DNA of 64,000 nt, taken from Methanomicrobiales archaeon HGW-Methanomicrobiales-2 (lineage in GTDB: Archaea; Halobacteriota; Methanomicrobia; Methanomicrobiales; Methanoculleaceae). The translations under genes were made by a program, and so were the position numbers. The stretch spans positions 1 through 64,000 of the forward strand of contig PGYL01000019.1 of NCBI GenBank assembly GCA_002839645.1. The letters are read 5' to 3'. This document shows positions 32,033 to 41,587 of the stretch, one piece after another. Under the pieces are notes generated by a model. The model was not told the origin of the DNA. It ran no database searches and was given only the letters and a program-made list of their open reading frames with translations. Position 1 is the first letter of the stretch. Each line of letters begins with the position of its first letter.

Positions 32033-32978
32033 AGAGGACGTAACTCCCGTCGATCCGCACCTGCCCCCGCCCGCCGAACATGAGCCCACCGTCTTCGGGG
32101 CGGAGCAGGCGGACGATGTTCGGGTTCTCCCGGTCCGGCCCCTGCTCGATGACGAGCGTCCGGCTGGTCCAGAGGTTCTCCCGGACAAGGAAATTACCGA
32201 GAGCAGCGTTCCCCGAGCCGGTCGCCGGGTCCTCCAGGTACCCGAACAGCGGGGCGAAGACCCGGGTATGCAGGTCGTGCTCCGGGAACGCCGTCTCGCG
32301 GGTGTAGATGACGACCACATCGACGGAATGGGCGAGGGCGAACGCGCGGAGCGTCGCGTAATCGGGAGAGCACTGGATGCAGGCGTCGAGCGAGGCGAGG
32401 GGGATGAGCAGGGTGTCGAGACCGGCGTTCACGACGCCGAAGGGTATCGCGGGATCGATATCCCGGATGGCAAGATCGAGGGCGGCGGCGGTCTCTGCAG
32501 CATCCGGACGTGCATCGGAGAACGCCGGCTCGGGAGCCCGGATATGCACCATGCCGTCCTCGCCCGTCCGGTTCAGGACCGTGACGACACCTCTGTTCGT
32601 CCTGAGGAGCAGGCTCTCCCGGTCACGGAACCGGTTGTCGTTTCGCACCACGTCGTCCATGACGGCTATCGTCGCGTGGCCGCAGAAGTCGACCTCCCGC
32701 TCGCAGGAGAAGTATCGTATCGAGAGGTCGCACTCGCCCGGTATGCCCTCGCGGAGAAACCCGACCTCCGAGACGAAACCCTTCAGTTCGCGGGCGATCC
32801 GCTGCATCTCGTGATCGGCGATCTCCTCCCCGGGAGAGAGGCGGACGTATCCTGCAGGATTTCCCGACGACATTCCGGATGCAAACGCATCGATTTTCTT
32901 GAACCGGTAGCGTTTCATGAATCCGCCCGCACTGCCTGCCGTAAGCTCGAAGGCCGGTTCCGTCTGTTCATCCAGCAT
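32001..32978 (-). CDS. PhzF-family isomerase, copy 2
   Basis: About 325 residues from ATG 32978, chosen because GGAGG lies 4 nt upstream. Homology begins at ATG 32918 (KRYRFKKIDAFASGMSSGNPAG), which is the alternative. The family signatures are the catalytic glutamate in GFVSEVGFL, DFCGHATIAV and EDPATGSGNAALGNFL. It is divergent in sequence from copy 1, so the pair is an old or independently gained paralogue set rather than a recent duplication. The longer ORF from 33467 is read-in from repeat DNA. Confidence 0.82.
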   Translation of the reverse strand: MLDEQTEPAFELTAGSAGGFMKRYRFKKIDAFASGMSSGNPAGYVRLSPGEEIADHEMQRIARELKGFVSEVGFLREGIPGECDLSIRYFSCEREVDFCGHATIAVMDDVVRNDNRFRDRESLLLRTNRGVVTVLNRTGEDGMVHIRAPEPAFSDARPDAAETAAALDLAIRDIDPAIPFGVVNAGLDTLLIPLASLDACIQCSPDYATLRAFALAHSVDVVVIYTRETAFPEHDLHTRVFAPLFGYLEDPATGSGNAALGNFLVRENLWTSRTLVIEQGPDRENPNIVRLLRPEDGGLMFGGRGQVRIDGSYVLSTGVRPGQPE

Positions 32979-33179
32979 CCGTCCTCCCCCGGAAGGGAAA
33001 GAACTTGCCATCTGCTCGGGCAGGATAACGGTGGCAGAGTGCTCCGCTCTGAGGACGACGGGCAGGGCGGGGAGAAAGACGGCCTGTTCCGGTGGGGTGC
33101 CGGCAGGAACACCGGCCACGGCCTCTCCCTCGCGCGAGACAGGGGAGGGGGAGGCCCCCTCCCCATGGCGATAGCCGCC
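32979..33179. other. Low-complexity intergenic stretch
   Basis: GC-rich sequence with inverted motifs such as GGGGGAGG/CCTCCCCC (about 33145-33165) and no gene. It separates the second PhzF gene from repeat copy C. Confidence 0.4.
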
Positions 33180-33294
33180 ACAGTCCACGGCATGAGGAGA
33201 TGCCCGAGAAAAAGGTCGTCCCGGGGATAAGCCGGGTCCGGCACCGGCCTCATCAGAATAGGGAGGAAGACCAGAACAGGGGTTCAACAGAGCC
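33180..33294. repeat. Dispersed repeat copy C
   Basis: This stretch aligns with positions 1-116: CCACxGxATGAGGA, TGCCCGAGAA, AAGGTCGTCCC, GTCCGGCACC and a degraded end GGGTTCAACAGAGCC at 33280-33294 (one base short in the G/T run). No left inverted repeat or target duplication is recognisable, so this is an older, decayed copy. Together with copy A it shows that the family is longer than the 168-bp MITE. Confidence 0.7.
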
Positions 33295-33396
33295 GTACGG
33301 CGAGGCACAACCCGGGCGAACTCTTTGGGACCGTGCTTCTTCTGCTCGCCCGCGTTCCGCGAAGGTATATCCGGGCATCCGTCCTCTCGATCTAAG

Positions 33397-33579
33397 ATGA
33401 CAATAAAGGCATGGAATGCAGCGATCCTCGGAACGGCGATCATCTGGGCGGGAGTCATCATCACCACGGCGTTCCTGCTTGCGGGAACGGATTATTTCGG
33501 CTCGCTCATCCCCATCCTCGGCGGCGGGGCGGCCGGTAATCTCATTGTTGTTGCAGGAGCGAAAAGAGCGCAAGAGTGA
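33397..33579 (+). CDS. Small two-helix membrane protein
   Basis: 60 residues from ATG 33397 (TIKAWNAAILGTAIIWAGVIITTAFLLAGTDYFGSLIPILGGGAAGNLIVV). It has two membrane helices and a short basic tail (AKRAQE). The ORF-track start at 33325 is read-in. Small proteins with this layout are common in methanogens and haloarchaea and have no known function. It lies between the repeat copy and the PEGA protein. Confidence 0.65.
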   Translation: MTIKAWNAAILGTAIIWAGVIITTAFLLAGTDYFGSLIPILGGGAAGNLIVVAGAKRAQE

Positions 33580-33818
33580 GATCGCTGCCGGGGGGGAATG
33601 CGTAGCAAGCATCGGCATCGTGACGATGAATGCCGCGTCCCCGGTTGCCCTGATGATGACGATCGGGAAGAGAAGCGTGGCAGTTCACCCGGCACTCAAG
33701 CCGATACGGTGAGGTATCCGGCCTGCTCATACCTGGTGGAGCGCTGGCAATCTCCCTGCGGTTCCCGGTAACGAGGCAAAGCCCCGCAGAGCAAGCAATC
33801 ACAAAAATAGTTGGGGAG

Positions 33819-34514
33819 TTAGTTCTGCTTTCTCCCGGAAACCAGCAGCAGCCCCACAATCAGCAGGGCACCGCCGGCCAGGGCCGGGGAAAGGGGTGAC
33901 TTCTGCGTGGGAGCCGGTGTCGGCGCCGCATTCATCGTCACGTACAGGTCGACCGTCTCGCCGTTGGCGGGGAACCGGTCGATGGAGCCTGTGTAGGGCA
34001 GATACCCTTCCTTTGTCACGGTGTAGGTCTTATAGGGCGTCCCCGTCGTATAGACCTGCACGGAGAGGACGTTCTGGCTGGTGACACCTTTGACATCATT
34101 GTCGAACTGGACCGTCACGCCGTCAACGTTGGAGTGGACGGTGTACCAGCCGATATCTCCGCCGATCGGCGCCGGTGCGGGGGTCTGAACCGGGTTGAGG
34201 GTCGCGTAGAGATCGAATACGTCTCCCTTGCCGGGGACGGAGTTGATGCTCCCATAGTAGGTGGCGTATCCGTCCTTCTCGACGCGGAACGTCTGGTAGG
34301 GGGCTCCGGTGGTGTAGACCGGGACGTACAGCACGCCGCCCTCGATCGCGCCCTGGTACTCGTTGTCGAAGTAGACATCGGCTCCGTTCACGTTACAGTT
34401 GACCGCATACCATCCGTTGTCTCCGCCTACGGGTGGTTGTGCACTCGAAGGAAGGACGATAAGACAGCAGGCAACAAGGGAAAATATCAGGAAATTGCGT
34501 ACAACGCTCTGCAT
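33819..34514 (-). CDS. PEGA-domain surface protein
   Basis: A 231-residue secreted protein with a signal peptide (FLIFSLVACCLIVLPSSAQ) and two tandem PEGA-like repeats of about 75 residues, each with GWYxVxxNVxGxxVxFDN, VxVYTTGxPYxTxxVxKxGY and a Thr/Pro-rich linker. It ends in a membrane helix and a short basic tail (SPALAGGALLIVGLLLVSGRKQN), as in archaeal surface anchors of the CTERM type. PEGA repeats are thought to form cell-wall or S-layer modules. An AT-rich promoter lies just upstream on the minus strand (about 34520-34575). Confidence 0.8.
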   Translation of the reverse strand: MQSVVRNFLIFSLVACCLIVLPSSAQPPVGGDNGWYAVNCNVNGADVYFDNEYQGAIEGGVLYVPVYTTGAPYQTFRVEKDGYATYYGSINSVPGKGDVFDLYATLNPVQTPAPAPIGGDIGWYTVHSNVDGVTVQFDNDVKGVTSQNVLSVQVYTTGTPYKTYTVTKEGYLPYTGSIDRFPANGETVDLYVTMNAAPTPAPTQKSPLSPALAGGALLIVGLLLVSGRKQN

Positions 34515-34976
34515 AAAAGCCTCCGCTTTAATTATTAAATTATCCCCGGACGGATATATCTTTCTCTATTATAACGGTGGAAATACGATATTAACCGTAA
34601 TTTTGGGGAGAAATCCGGTATGTCGCTCAGTAACAGAGTTTTCGTGGCGTTCCCGGTTGGTCCCCGCAGAAACGCGCCCATGCACGGCCTCCCGACATAC
34701 CGTATCCTCAGGGTCAGAGGGGGTTGAGAGCCGTTTGTATCGGAATGGGGCGGGGAATCCCACGAGAACCCCGGGGGCGCCGGGTTGTGGCGCTCCCGGT
34801 ACTCCCATCGGCGGCGTCCCTTATCGTGGGGATGGCGTCTGACGGCAGGTCCAGCGCGGGGGCGGTGAGCAGGTATCCGGGAAACTGTGCCGGAGAACAA
34901 CTTTTCGTAACACGGCCCGGTGAGTTTTATTGCAGGAAAATTATAAGACCAGAACCCGCATGGGAAGAGCCCTGCC
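34515..34976. other. Divergent promoter region, no gene
   Basis: The first 60 bp are AT-rich (TTAATTATTAAATTATCCCC, then a TATATCTTTCTC stretch) and fit the promoter of the PEGA gene. The rest is GC-rich with no supported ORF. The stretch GAGTTTTATTGCAGGAAAATTATAAGACC near 34920 is a probable promoter for the histidine kinase. Confidence 0.5.
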
Positions 34977-36761
34977 ATGGCACCACTGCCCGAGACCATC
35001 CGTATATTCATCATCGGGGTCCTGCTTGGGGTATCCGTCTTTCTGACCTATTACTTTCATGCAGTCCTCTCGGTCGGGGCCGTCTTCTCCCACTTCTTCT
35101 ACGTACCCATCATCCTCGCTGCGCTCTGGTGGGGGAGAAAGGGCATCAGTGTGGCGTTCTTCCTTGGCGGGCTGGTCCTGGCAAGCCATTACCTCTTCAG
35201 GATCGACGTGGGGACCGTCAATGACTACGGGCGTGCGCTGATGTTTGTCGTGGTCGCACTCGTCATCGCCTTGCTCTCCGAGCGTCTAAAGAGGCAGCAG
35301 AAGGAGATCGAGAGAGAGCGTGACCGGGCCCAGGGCTACCTGGACGTGGCTGCCGTTCTGCTCGTCGTCATCAACGCAGACCAGACCGTCGGCCTCATCA
35401 ACCGCCGTGGCTGCGAACTCCTGGGGTGCCGGGAAGACGAGATCGTCGGGAAGAACTGGTTCGACGTAGCGGTCCCGGAGCGCAACAGGGAGGGCGCCCG
35501 GCGGGCATTCGCCCGCATGGTATCCGGGGTCTCCTCGACATCCGCTTCGGATGAGAACGTCATCGTGACGGGGAGTGGCGATGAGCGCACACTCATCTGG
35601 AAGGAGGCCGTTTTACGGGACACCGACGGCCGGATCACCGGGGTCCTCGGGTCGGGGAAGGACATCACCGACCGGATCCGGGTGGAGGAGGCGCTCCGGA
35701 ACAGCGAGGCCCAGCTCCGCACGATCGTCGAGAACCTGAACGAAGGGCTGGGCGTCTTCGACCTCGACGGCAACCCGCTCCACTGGAACCGTGCCGCCCG
35801 GGAGATCTACGAGCCGTCCGGCCTTGAGACTGTCCCCGAGAATGCAGAGGATCTCGGTGAGCTATTCGAGATCACAACGATGGAGGGTACCGTCCTTCCG
35901 GTGGAGGAGTGGCCCCTCTCCCGTATCCTCCGCGGAGAGCAGCTCCGGGATATGGAAGTACGTACCCGGCGCATCGGGACCGACTGGCAGCGCATATTCA
36001 ACTACGGCGGCACCCTCTTCCGCGACGCGGACGGCAACCCGTTCATGGCGATGCTCACGTTCACCGACATCACCGAACGCAAAGAGGCGGAAGAAGCCAT
36101 CATGACGGCGAACGAGGAGGCGAACCTCTACCTGGACATCATGGTCCACGATATCAACAACGTTAATACCGTGGCACTCGGGTACAGCGACATCCTCAGC
36201 GAAGACCTGGAGGGAAAGAACCGGGAGATAGCCCGGAAGATCCGGTCGTCCGTCCTCCAGAGCATCGAGATCATCCAGAACGTCTCCACGATCCGGCGTC
36301 TCCGCCCCCCAAACCCCGTCCTGAAACCTGTCGACCTCGATGCCGTCATCCGCGCCGAGCTGAAGCAGCACCCGGAGGCCACCATCCGGTACAGCGGCAC
36401 GTCGGTCGACGTCAGGGCCGACGACCTCCTTTCTGAGGTCTTCACGAACCTCCTCGGCAACAGCATCAAGTTCGGGGAGCCCGATGTCGTGGTCACGATC
36501 CGGGTCGAGGAGCAGGACGGGGAAGTGCTGGTCTCGGTCGAGGACACCGGCCCGGGCATCCCCGACGCGATAAAGCCCACCCTCTTCTCCCGTTTCCGGA
36601 AGGGGAAGAGTTCGAGGAGCGGCAAGGGTCTCGGCCTTTACATCGTGCGGATGCTGGTTACGCGGTATGGGGGGAGTGTCCGGGTGGAAGACCGGGCGTC
36701 CGGCCGGCCGGAGGAAGGGGCGGCGTTCCGGTTCACGCTCATAAAGGCGCAGGAAGAGTGA
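34977..36761 (+). CDS. Membrane PAS-domain histidine kinase
   Basis: 594 residues. Three to four membrane helices occupy about 8-105 and are followed by a short coil (SERLKRQQKEIERERDRAQ) and two PAS domains (about 120-235 and 245-380; NADQTVGLINRRGCELLG, VFDLDGNPLHWNRAAREIYE). The dimerisation segment is ANLYLDIMVHDINNVNTVALGYSDIL, with the phosphoacceptor His in the archaeal H-D-I-N-N form. The catalytic ATPase has FTNLLGNSIKFGEPDV (N box), VEDTGPGIPD (G1) and GKGLGLYIV (G2). No response regulator is adjacent, so the partner is elsewhere. Confidence 0.9.
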   Translation: MAPLPETIRIFIIGVLLGVSVFLTYYFHAVLSVGAVFSHFFYVPIILAALWWGRKGISVAFFLGGLVLASHYLFRIDVGTVNDYGRALMFVVVALVIALLSERLKRQQKEIERERDRAQGYLDVAAVLLVVINADQTVGLINRRGCELLGCREDEIVGKNWFDVAVPERNREGARRAFARMVSGVSSTSASDENVIVTGSGDERTLIWKEAVLRDTDGRITGVLGSGKDITDRIRVEEALRNSEAQLRTIVENLNEGLGVFDLDGNPLHWNRAAREIYEPSGLETVPENAEDLGELFEITTMEGTVLPVEEWPLSRILRGEQLRDMEVRTRRIGTDWQRIFNYGGTLFRDADGNPFMAMLTFTDITERKEAEEAIMTANEEANLYLDIMVHDINNVNTVALGYSDILSEDLEGKNREIARKIRSSVLQSIEIIQNVSTIRRLRPPNPVLKPVDLDAVIRAELKQHPEATIRYSGTSVDVRADDLLSEVFTNLLGNSIKFGEPDVVVTIRVEEQDGEVLVSVEDTGPGIPDAIKPTLFSRFRKGKSSRSGKGLGLYIVRMLVTRYGGSVRVEDRASGRPEEGAAFRFTLIKAQEE

Positions 36762-36921
36762 TCGAGTCCGGGCAAAGAGCCCTGCCGACCCCCGGAGTTC
36801 GCGGCGGCACGGGCTATAACGGGGCGTCCGCCGGCATAGAAATGGGAAATCCCTGGTACGCCCCGGAGAGAGGCCCTTCGAAATAAAAAGGTTTTTTGCC
36901 GATCTGCATATTCTCTCTAGT

Positions 36922-38445
36922 ATGAAACACCGTGCGATTACTGCATTCCTGGTTGCATCGGCTCTTCTCCTCATCCTTGCGGCAGGATGCACCGCCACAA
37001 CAGAAGAGAACAAGACGGATCTCTCCGCCTCCTCGCCGGCCGACGAGGCCTACGCGAAGGGGCTGGCTGAGTATGCGGACGCTAACTACCGGGTCGCTGA
37101 AGAACGCTTTGGAGAGGCCTACGCTCTCTACGCCGACGATCCGGATAAGGCCAGAACTGCCAGGGACGCTATGTTCCGGGCGAACCGGACGGTCATGGAG
37201 TACGCGCTCGACACCGAGGCCGCAGAGGCGGCGCTGCGGGAGAAGGTCCCCGGCATCACCGATGAGCAGATAGCCGACTGGCTGGAGAACCGCGCCCAGA
37301 AGATCGTCTCTGAAAACGAGACGCTCTACTTCTACGACGTCGCCGGGAACTATCTCTACGCGCACTTCGACGAGATGCAAAAGCAGAACGGGAGGAATCT
37401 CGACTTCGACTACATCGCCCGGTACGCCTGGTCGGAGGAACAGCCCGAAGGGCCCGGGCCGTACGTGAACCCGGTCCGTTACGCGGGCGTCGAACGGCTT
37501 GAGATCCCGCTCGAGGAACTCCCGGAGACGGGCATGCTGAAGATCTGGTTCCCGCTCCCGGTCGAGACGGATTCGCAGAGAAACGTCACCGTCACGAACC
37601 TCTCGTGCCCCGACTTCATCGTCGCCGGCCCGGTCACCACCGGTTCTATCGGCTACGTCTACTATGAAGTCCCGGCCGGAGCGGTCAACGGAAACCTCGT
37701 CCTCACGGCGGATATCGCGTTCACCGCCCACGAGCAGATCTTTGACGATATTGACCCTGCATTGGTCGGGGAGTACAACACGAGCGACCTCGAGTACCTG
37801 CTCTACACGAAGTCCGAGAGGAACATCGAGATCACGGACGCTGTCCGGGAGAAGGCGAGGGAGATCGTCGGGAACGAGACGAACCCGCATCTTCAGGCAC
37901 AGATGATCTACTACCATATCATCGAGGCCTACCCCTACAGCCACGTCCCGCACGGCTCGCTCGATGCCCGGGAGCCCAAGGTCGCCGAGTCCACGCACAT
38001 GTTCGAGACCGGCCACGGCGACTGCGGTACCCAGAGCATGCTTTTCTCTGCATTCTGCCGGTCGCTCGGTATCCCCGCCCGCGCCATCGGGGGCTACCAG
38101 ATGGTCATGGCCGGGGCTCCCGGCACCCACTTCTGGGCGGAGTATTACCTCCCCGGCTACGGCTGGGTCCCGAACGATCCCACTATTGCCGAGGCGGCAG
38201 ACTGGGTCTCCATCACCGAGGAGAAGCGGTCGGCGTTCAAGGATTACTACGCCACGAACCTCGATCCTGCTCGCTTCGTCATCCAGAAGAACGTCGATGC
38301 TCCGATGGACCCGGCCCTCCCGGAAGATGCCGCCATCTTCAGGTTAGTCAGGCAGTACCCGGCGATCGTCTCCGATACGGCAGACTACGATCTGGACCTC
38401 TCCTGGATGGAGTACTTCAGCGTCAGCCTTACTGCCATCGACTGA
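36922..38445 (+). CDS. Transglutaminase-domain lipoprotein
   Basis: 507 residues with a signal peptide ending in the lipobox LAAGC. A helical, TPR-like N-terminal part (about 40-110) leads into a beta region and a transglutaminase-like domain at about 325-440: the catalytic Cys is in ETGHGDCGTQSMLFSAFCRSLGIPARAIGG, the His in GTHFWAEYY and the Asp in PNDPTI. The triad is intact, so it may act as a protease or cross-linking enzyme on the outer cell surface. It is monocistronic, 160 bp after the histidine kinase. Confidence 0.85.
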   Translation: MKHRAITAFLVASALLLILAAGCTATTEENKTDLSASSPADEAYAKGLAEYADANYRVAEERFGEAYALYADDPDKARTARDAMFRANRTVMEYALDTEAAEAALREKVPGITDEQIADWLENRAQKIVSENETLYFYDVAGNYLYAHFDEMQKQNGRNLDFDYIARYAWSEEQPEGPGPYVNPVRYAGVERLEIPLEELPETGMLKIWFPLPVETDSQRNVTVTNLSCPDFIVAGPVTTGSIGYVYYEVPAGAVNGNLVLTADIAFTAHEQIFDDIDPALVGEYNTSDLEYLLYTKSERNIEITDAVREKAREIVGNETNPHLQAQMIYYHIIEAYPYSHVPHGSLDAREPKVAESTHMFETGHGDCGTQSMLFSAFCRSLGIPARAIGGYQMVMAGAPGTHFWAEYYLPGYGWVPNDPTIAEAADWVSITEEKRSAFKDYYATNLDPARFVIQKNVDAPMDPALPEDAAIFRLVRQYPAIVSDTADYDLDLSWMEYFSVSLTAID

Positions 38446-39034
38446 CACCACCCCCTTTTTAACAGCAAGCCTTTCCGATCCCGGTGCCCGGGGTGAATAC
38501 GGGCCGCCCATCGCTACCGGTATTCACTCCGGGCTCCTACCGACCCGCCCCCTCACGGTGACGGCGAATTTCCGATCGGATGCGCGGCTGCTGCCGTCCA
38601 TCGCGGGCAAGGGTATTGCACCGGCAGATTCGCCGTGAACGCAGTCGATATCGATACGTCTGCCGGCCGTGGATCGAGGCGATTTTTCCCTGAAACCGGG
38701 GCATTTTCATCATATGGTTGGGATAAAATCCCAAAATCAGCCGGATATCGGTCAAGTTTACTCCGGATGAAACTGCTGGAGGTGAAGCAATCCCGAGTAT
38801 TTATATGACCCGAAAAAACAGCCGGTATGATACGATAGTTGCGTGGATGGCAGAGAGATTTTTTACCTAATAATGCCTGTTTTTCCTACCGAATTCAATA
38901 ATCGACATGAATTTTTCTGATGGTAATACCGTAATATCTATCCGTAGAACAATTCGTCAATGTATATATGGATACGGCTCCATACAACTGGTTAACCGTC
39001 TCACTTCAACCGCCAGATACTGCCGTATCACATC
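38446..39034. other. Long intergenic region with hairpin and promoter
   Basis: ACACCACCCCCTTTTTAAC just after the transglutaminase stop looks like a T-rich terminator. A perfect hairpin GTGAATAC (38493-38500) / GTATTCAC (38520-38527) follows. Upstream of the alcohol dehydrogenase, TGTATATATGG (38961-38971) is the likely TATA box, and TATTTATATGACCC at about 38798 is another candidate. No coding region is supported; the minus ORF at 38537-38755 has no protein-like pattern. Confidence 0.55.
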
Positions 39035-40183
39035 ATGACTCCGAGAAACCCGCTTGACCTGAGAAAGTTCGTAGCTCCTGAGTTTATCTGTGGATCTGGA
39101 GCACTGCAGCTTGCAGGCCGGTATGCACATAACTTCGGTATGAAACAGGTGCTCCTCGTCACCGACCCGGGCGTCAGGGCCGCAGGCTGGGCCGGGGCCG
39201 TCGGGGAGAGCCTGACCGAAGCGGGGGTTTCGTTCACCGTCTTCGACTCCGTCTCCGTAAATCCCCGCTCGAGGCAGGTGATGTCGGGCATGGAGGTGTA
39301 CAGGTCCGAGGAGTGCAACGGCATCGTCGCTGTCGGCGGGGGAAGCGCGATGGACTGCGCCAAGGGAATCGGGATAGCAAGCTCCAACATGCGGGATATC
39401 CTCACGTTCGAGGGCGTTGACCGGGTGCCGGTGCCTGCGCCGCCTCTCATCTGTATCCCGACAACTGCCGGGAGTTCTGCCGACGTCTCCCAGTTCGCCA
39501 TCATCACGGACGAAGAGCGAAAGCGAAAGATCGCTATCATCTCCAAGACGCTTGTTCCCGACATCTCTCTGCTCGATCCTGAACCGCTGACGACGATGTC
39601 CCGGGAACTGACTCTGGATACCGGCATGGACGCCCTCTGCCACGCGATCGAGGCCTACGTCTCGAACGCCAGTTCCCCGATGACCGACATGCATGCCCTT
39701 GAGGCGATACGGCTCATCCATGACGCACTGCCTGCCGTCATCCTGGAGCCGGAAGACCTGAACCTGCGGTTTTCGACCCTCCTGGCGAGCCTTCACGCCG
39801 GCCTCGCGTTCTCAAACGCAAGCCTCGGAGCCGTGCATGCGATGGCGCACAGTCTTGGGGGCGCCTACGATCTTGCGCACGGGCGGTGCAATGCGCTGCT
39901 CCTTGAGCATGTGATCCCGGCCAACTACGAGGCGGCATCGGAGCAATACGACCGGATAGGAGCGATCATCGGCCCGGTACAGGGCGAACGAACGCCTCCG
40001 GCAGAGGGGATAGCGGCATTCAGGAGATCGCTTGGCATCACCGGGACCCTCGCCTCGGTCGGTGTTGGGGAGGACGCGATCCAGACCCTCGCCAGAAGGG
40101 CGTATGCCGACCCCTGTATGGTAACGAACCCGCGCAGGCTCACCTGTGAAGATATAGAACGGATCTACGCATATGCGCTTTGA
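39035..40183 (+). CDS. Iron-containing alcohol dehydrogenase
   Basis: A 382-residue group III alcohol dehydrogenase: FICGSGALQLAGRYAHNFGMKQVLLVTDPGV, the NAD motif AVGGGSAMDCAKGIG, IPTTAGSSADVSQFAIITD and the metal-binding region LTLDTGMDALCHAIEAYVS...HAMAHSLGGAYDLAHGRCNALLL, with Asp and three His ligands. It oxidises alcohols or reduces aldehydes with NAD(P). Methanogens of this order can use secondary or primary alcohols as hydrogen donors, but this family also serves detoxification. The PAS kinase-like gene overlaps its 3' end by 11 nt. Confidence 0.9.
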   Translation: MTPRNPLDLRKFVAPEFICGSGALQLAGRYAHNFGMKQVLLVTDPGVRAAGWAGAVGESLTEAGVSFTVFDSVSVNPRSRQVMSGMEVYRSEECNGIVAVGGGSAMDCAKGIGIASSNMRDILTFEGVDRVPVPAPPLICIPTTAGSSADVSQFAIITDEERKRKIAIISKTLVPDISLLDPEPLTTMSRELTLDTGMDALCHAIEAYVSNASSPMTDMHALEAIRLIHDALPAVILEPEDLNLRFSTLLASLHAGLAFSNASLGAVHAMAHSLGGAYDLAHGRCNALLLEHVIPANYEAASEQYDRIGAIIGPVQGERTPPAEGIAAFRRSLGITGTLASVGVGEDAIQTLARRAYADPCMVTNPRRLTCEDIERIYAYAL

Positions 40184-41255
40184 ACCTCCTGATGACCGGG
40201 ATATGCTCCGGGAGAAGATCATCGGCCTTGGAGAGACGTCTCTCCATAAGAGTTACTATCCGGAGTTGCAGAGCCGGCTTGAGGAACTCGAACGGTTCAG
40301 GGCCCTGCTCGACCAGACGCACGATGCAATCTTTCTGATCCGGACGGAGACCGGGAAACTTGCGGACGCTAACGCATCTGCGGGGATGTATCTCGGCTAC
40401 TCAAAGGAGGAGCTGCTTGCGATGCCGTTTGCCAGCCTGTTCTCCCCGCAGCAGAAGGCCAGACTCTCTGAGTTCATCCCCGAGAGCGGCGATCGTCCAT
40501 CGGATTCGCGACAGACCTGCATCACGTCGCTTCTATCCCGGGAGGGGACGGAGATCCCGATGGAGATCACCGTCCGATCCGTCACGTTCGGCGGCGAGCA
40601 GTATATCGTAGCGATTGCGCGGGACATTACGGACCGGATCCGCACCGAGAGCGAGCTCAAGATAAAGGAGAGCGCTCTTGAATCATCGACGAATGGCATC
40701 CTCATCGCCGATCTCACCGGGACCGTCATGTACGCCAACCCGGGTTTTGCCTCGATGTTCGGGTACGAGCAGAAGGAAGCGATCACCGGGAGAAACCTGG
40801 AGGCGTTCTTTGCAGACCCCACCCTCGGCGAAAAGATCACGGGTCATCTCCTTGATAACCGCACCATCGTGGACGAGATGATCGGGCTGCGAGAGAACGG
40901 ATCCCCATTCCATATCCAGGTCTCGGGCAGCGTCGTGCAGAACAATGCCCGGCAGCCGCTCTGCATCATGCTGATCGTTATGGATATCACCGAGCGGATA
41001 CTCGCCGAACAGATGCGACGGGAGACATACGCGCAGATTGAAAAGAATATCGAGCAGTTTGCTGTTCTCGGGGATCATATCCGGAACCCGCTGCAGGTGA
41101 TCGTCGGGTATGCGGAGATGATCGACGACCCGCTCGTCGCAAAGATCCTCGATGAGTCGTGCCGGATTGACGGGATCGTCACCGAGCTCGACCGGGGATG
41201 GGTCGAGTCGGCGAACGTCAGGCAGTTCCTGCGAAAGCACGGGGACGGTGCGTAG
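40173..41255 (+). CDS. PAS-domain kinase-like protein without ATPase domain
   Basis: 360 residues with two PAS domains (about 40-160, LDQTHDAIFLIRTETGKLADANASAGMYLGYSKEEL; about 165-285, ALESSTNGILIADLTGTVMYANPGFASMFGY). A dimerisation segment EQFAVLGDHIRNPLQVIVGYAEMI follows, with a phosphoacceptor-like His. The protein ends about 70 residues later and has no ATP-binding domain. It could be phosphorylated by another kinase or act as a sensory adaptor. It overlaps the alcohol dehydrogenase gene, which suggests that it senses redox or alcohol state for that enzyme. Confidence 0.8.
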   Translation: MRFEPPDDRDMLREKIIGLGETSLHKSYYPELQSRLEELERFRALLDQTHDAIFLIRTETGKLADANASAGMYLGYSKEELLAMPFASLFSPQQKARLSEFIPESGDRPSDSRQTCITSLLSREGTEIPMEITVRSVTFGGEQYIVAIARDITDRIRTESELKIKESALESSTNGILIADLTGTVMYANPGFASMFGYEQKEAITGRNLEAFFADPTLGEKITGHLLDNRTIVDEMIGLRENGSPFHIQVSGSVVQNNARQPLCIMLIVMDITERILAEQMRRETYAQIEKNIEQFAVLGDHIRNPLQVIVGYAEMIDDPLVAKILDESCRIDGIVTELDRGWVESANVRQFLRKHGDGA

Positions 41256-41463
41256 CCTCCTCTGCAGGCGTTTGTCCGGATCTCGACCCGGGAAGAAGAT
41301 TCCTGATTCTCCTGTGAGATAAGGCCGTCATCTTTTCGCCGAGGATGGCCTGCACGCTCTTCTTAGATGAGGTGAAAAGGCCCCTCGCGGGCTTAAGCCA
41401 CGTAAAGCGCGTCTGCTCTGAGCAGAATACTGCCAACAGGGATCTCTTCCCCAAAACAAGAAA

Positions 41464-41535
41464 CGCCCCGGCCGGGATTCGAACCCGGGTCGAAAGCTCC
41501 GGAGGCTTTCAGGATATCCACTACCCTACCGAGAC
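41464..41535 (-). tRNA. tRNA-Arg (anticodon CCG)
   Basis: Read on the minus strand, the acceptor GTCTCGG pairs with CCGGGGC (two G-U pairs), with discriminator G. The anticodon arm is AAAGC-CTCCGGA-GCTTT with anticodon CCG, and the T arm is CCGGG-TTCGAAT-CCCGG. The D arm is GGGTAGTGGATATCCT, as in several archaeal tRNAs. There is no intron and no encoded CCA. Downstream TTTCTTGTTTTG may terminate transcription. Confidence 0.88.
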
Positions 41536-41587
41536 TGCCATATGATGTTGTTCTGTATGGTATAAAAGGCCAGCGGAGAGGAGGGGT

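Noticed and set aside
38537-38755. 72-codon minus-strand ORF
   Set aside because: It has an Arg-rich, non-protein-like composition and no ribosome site or recognisable motif.
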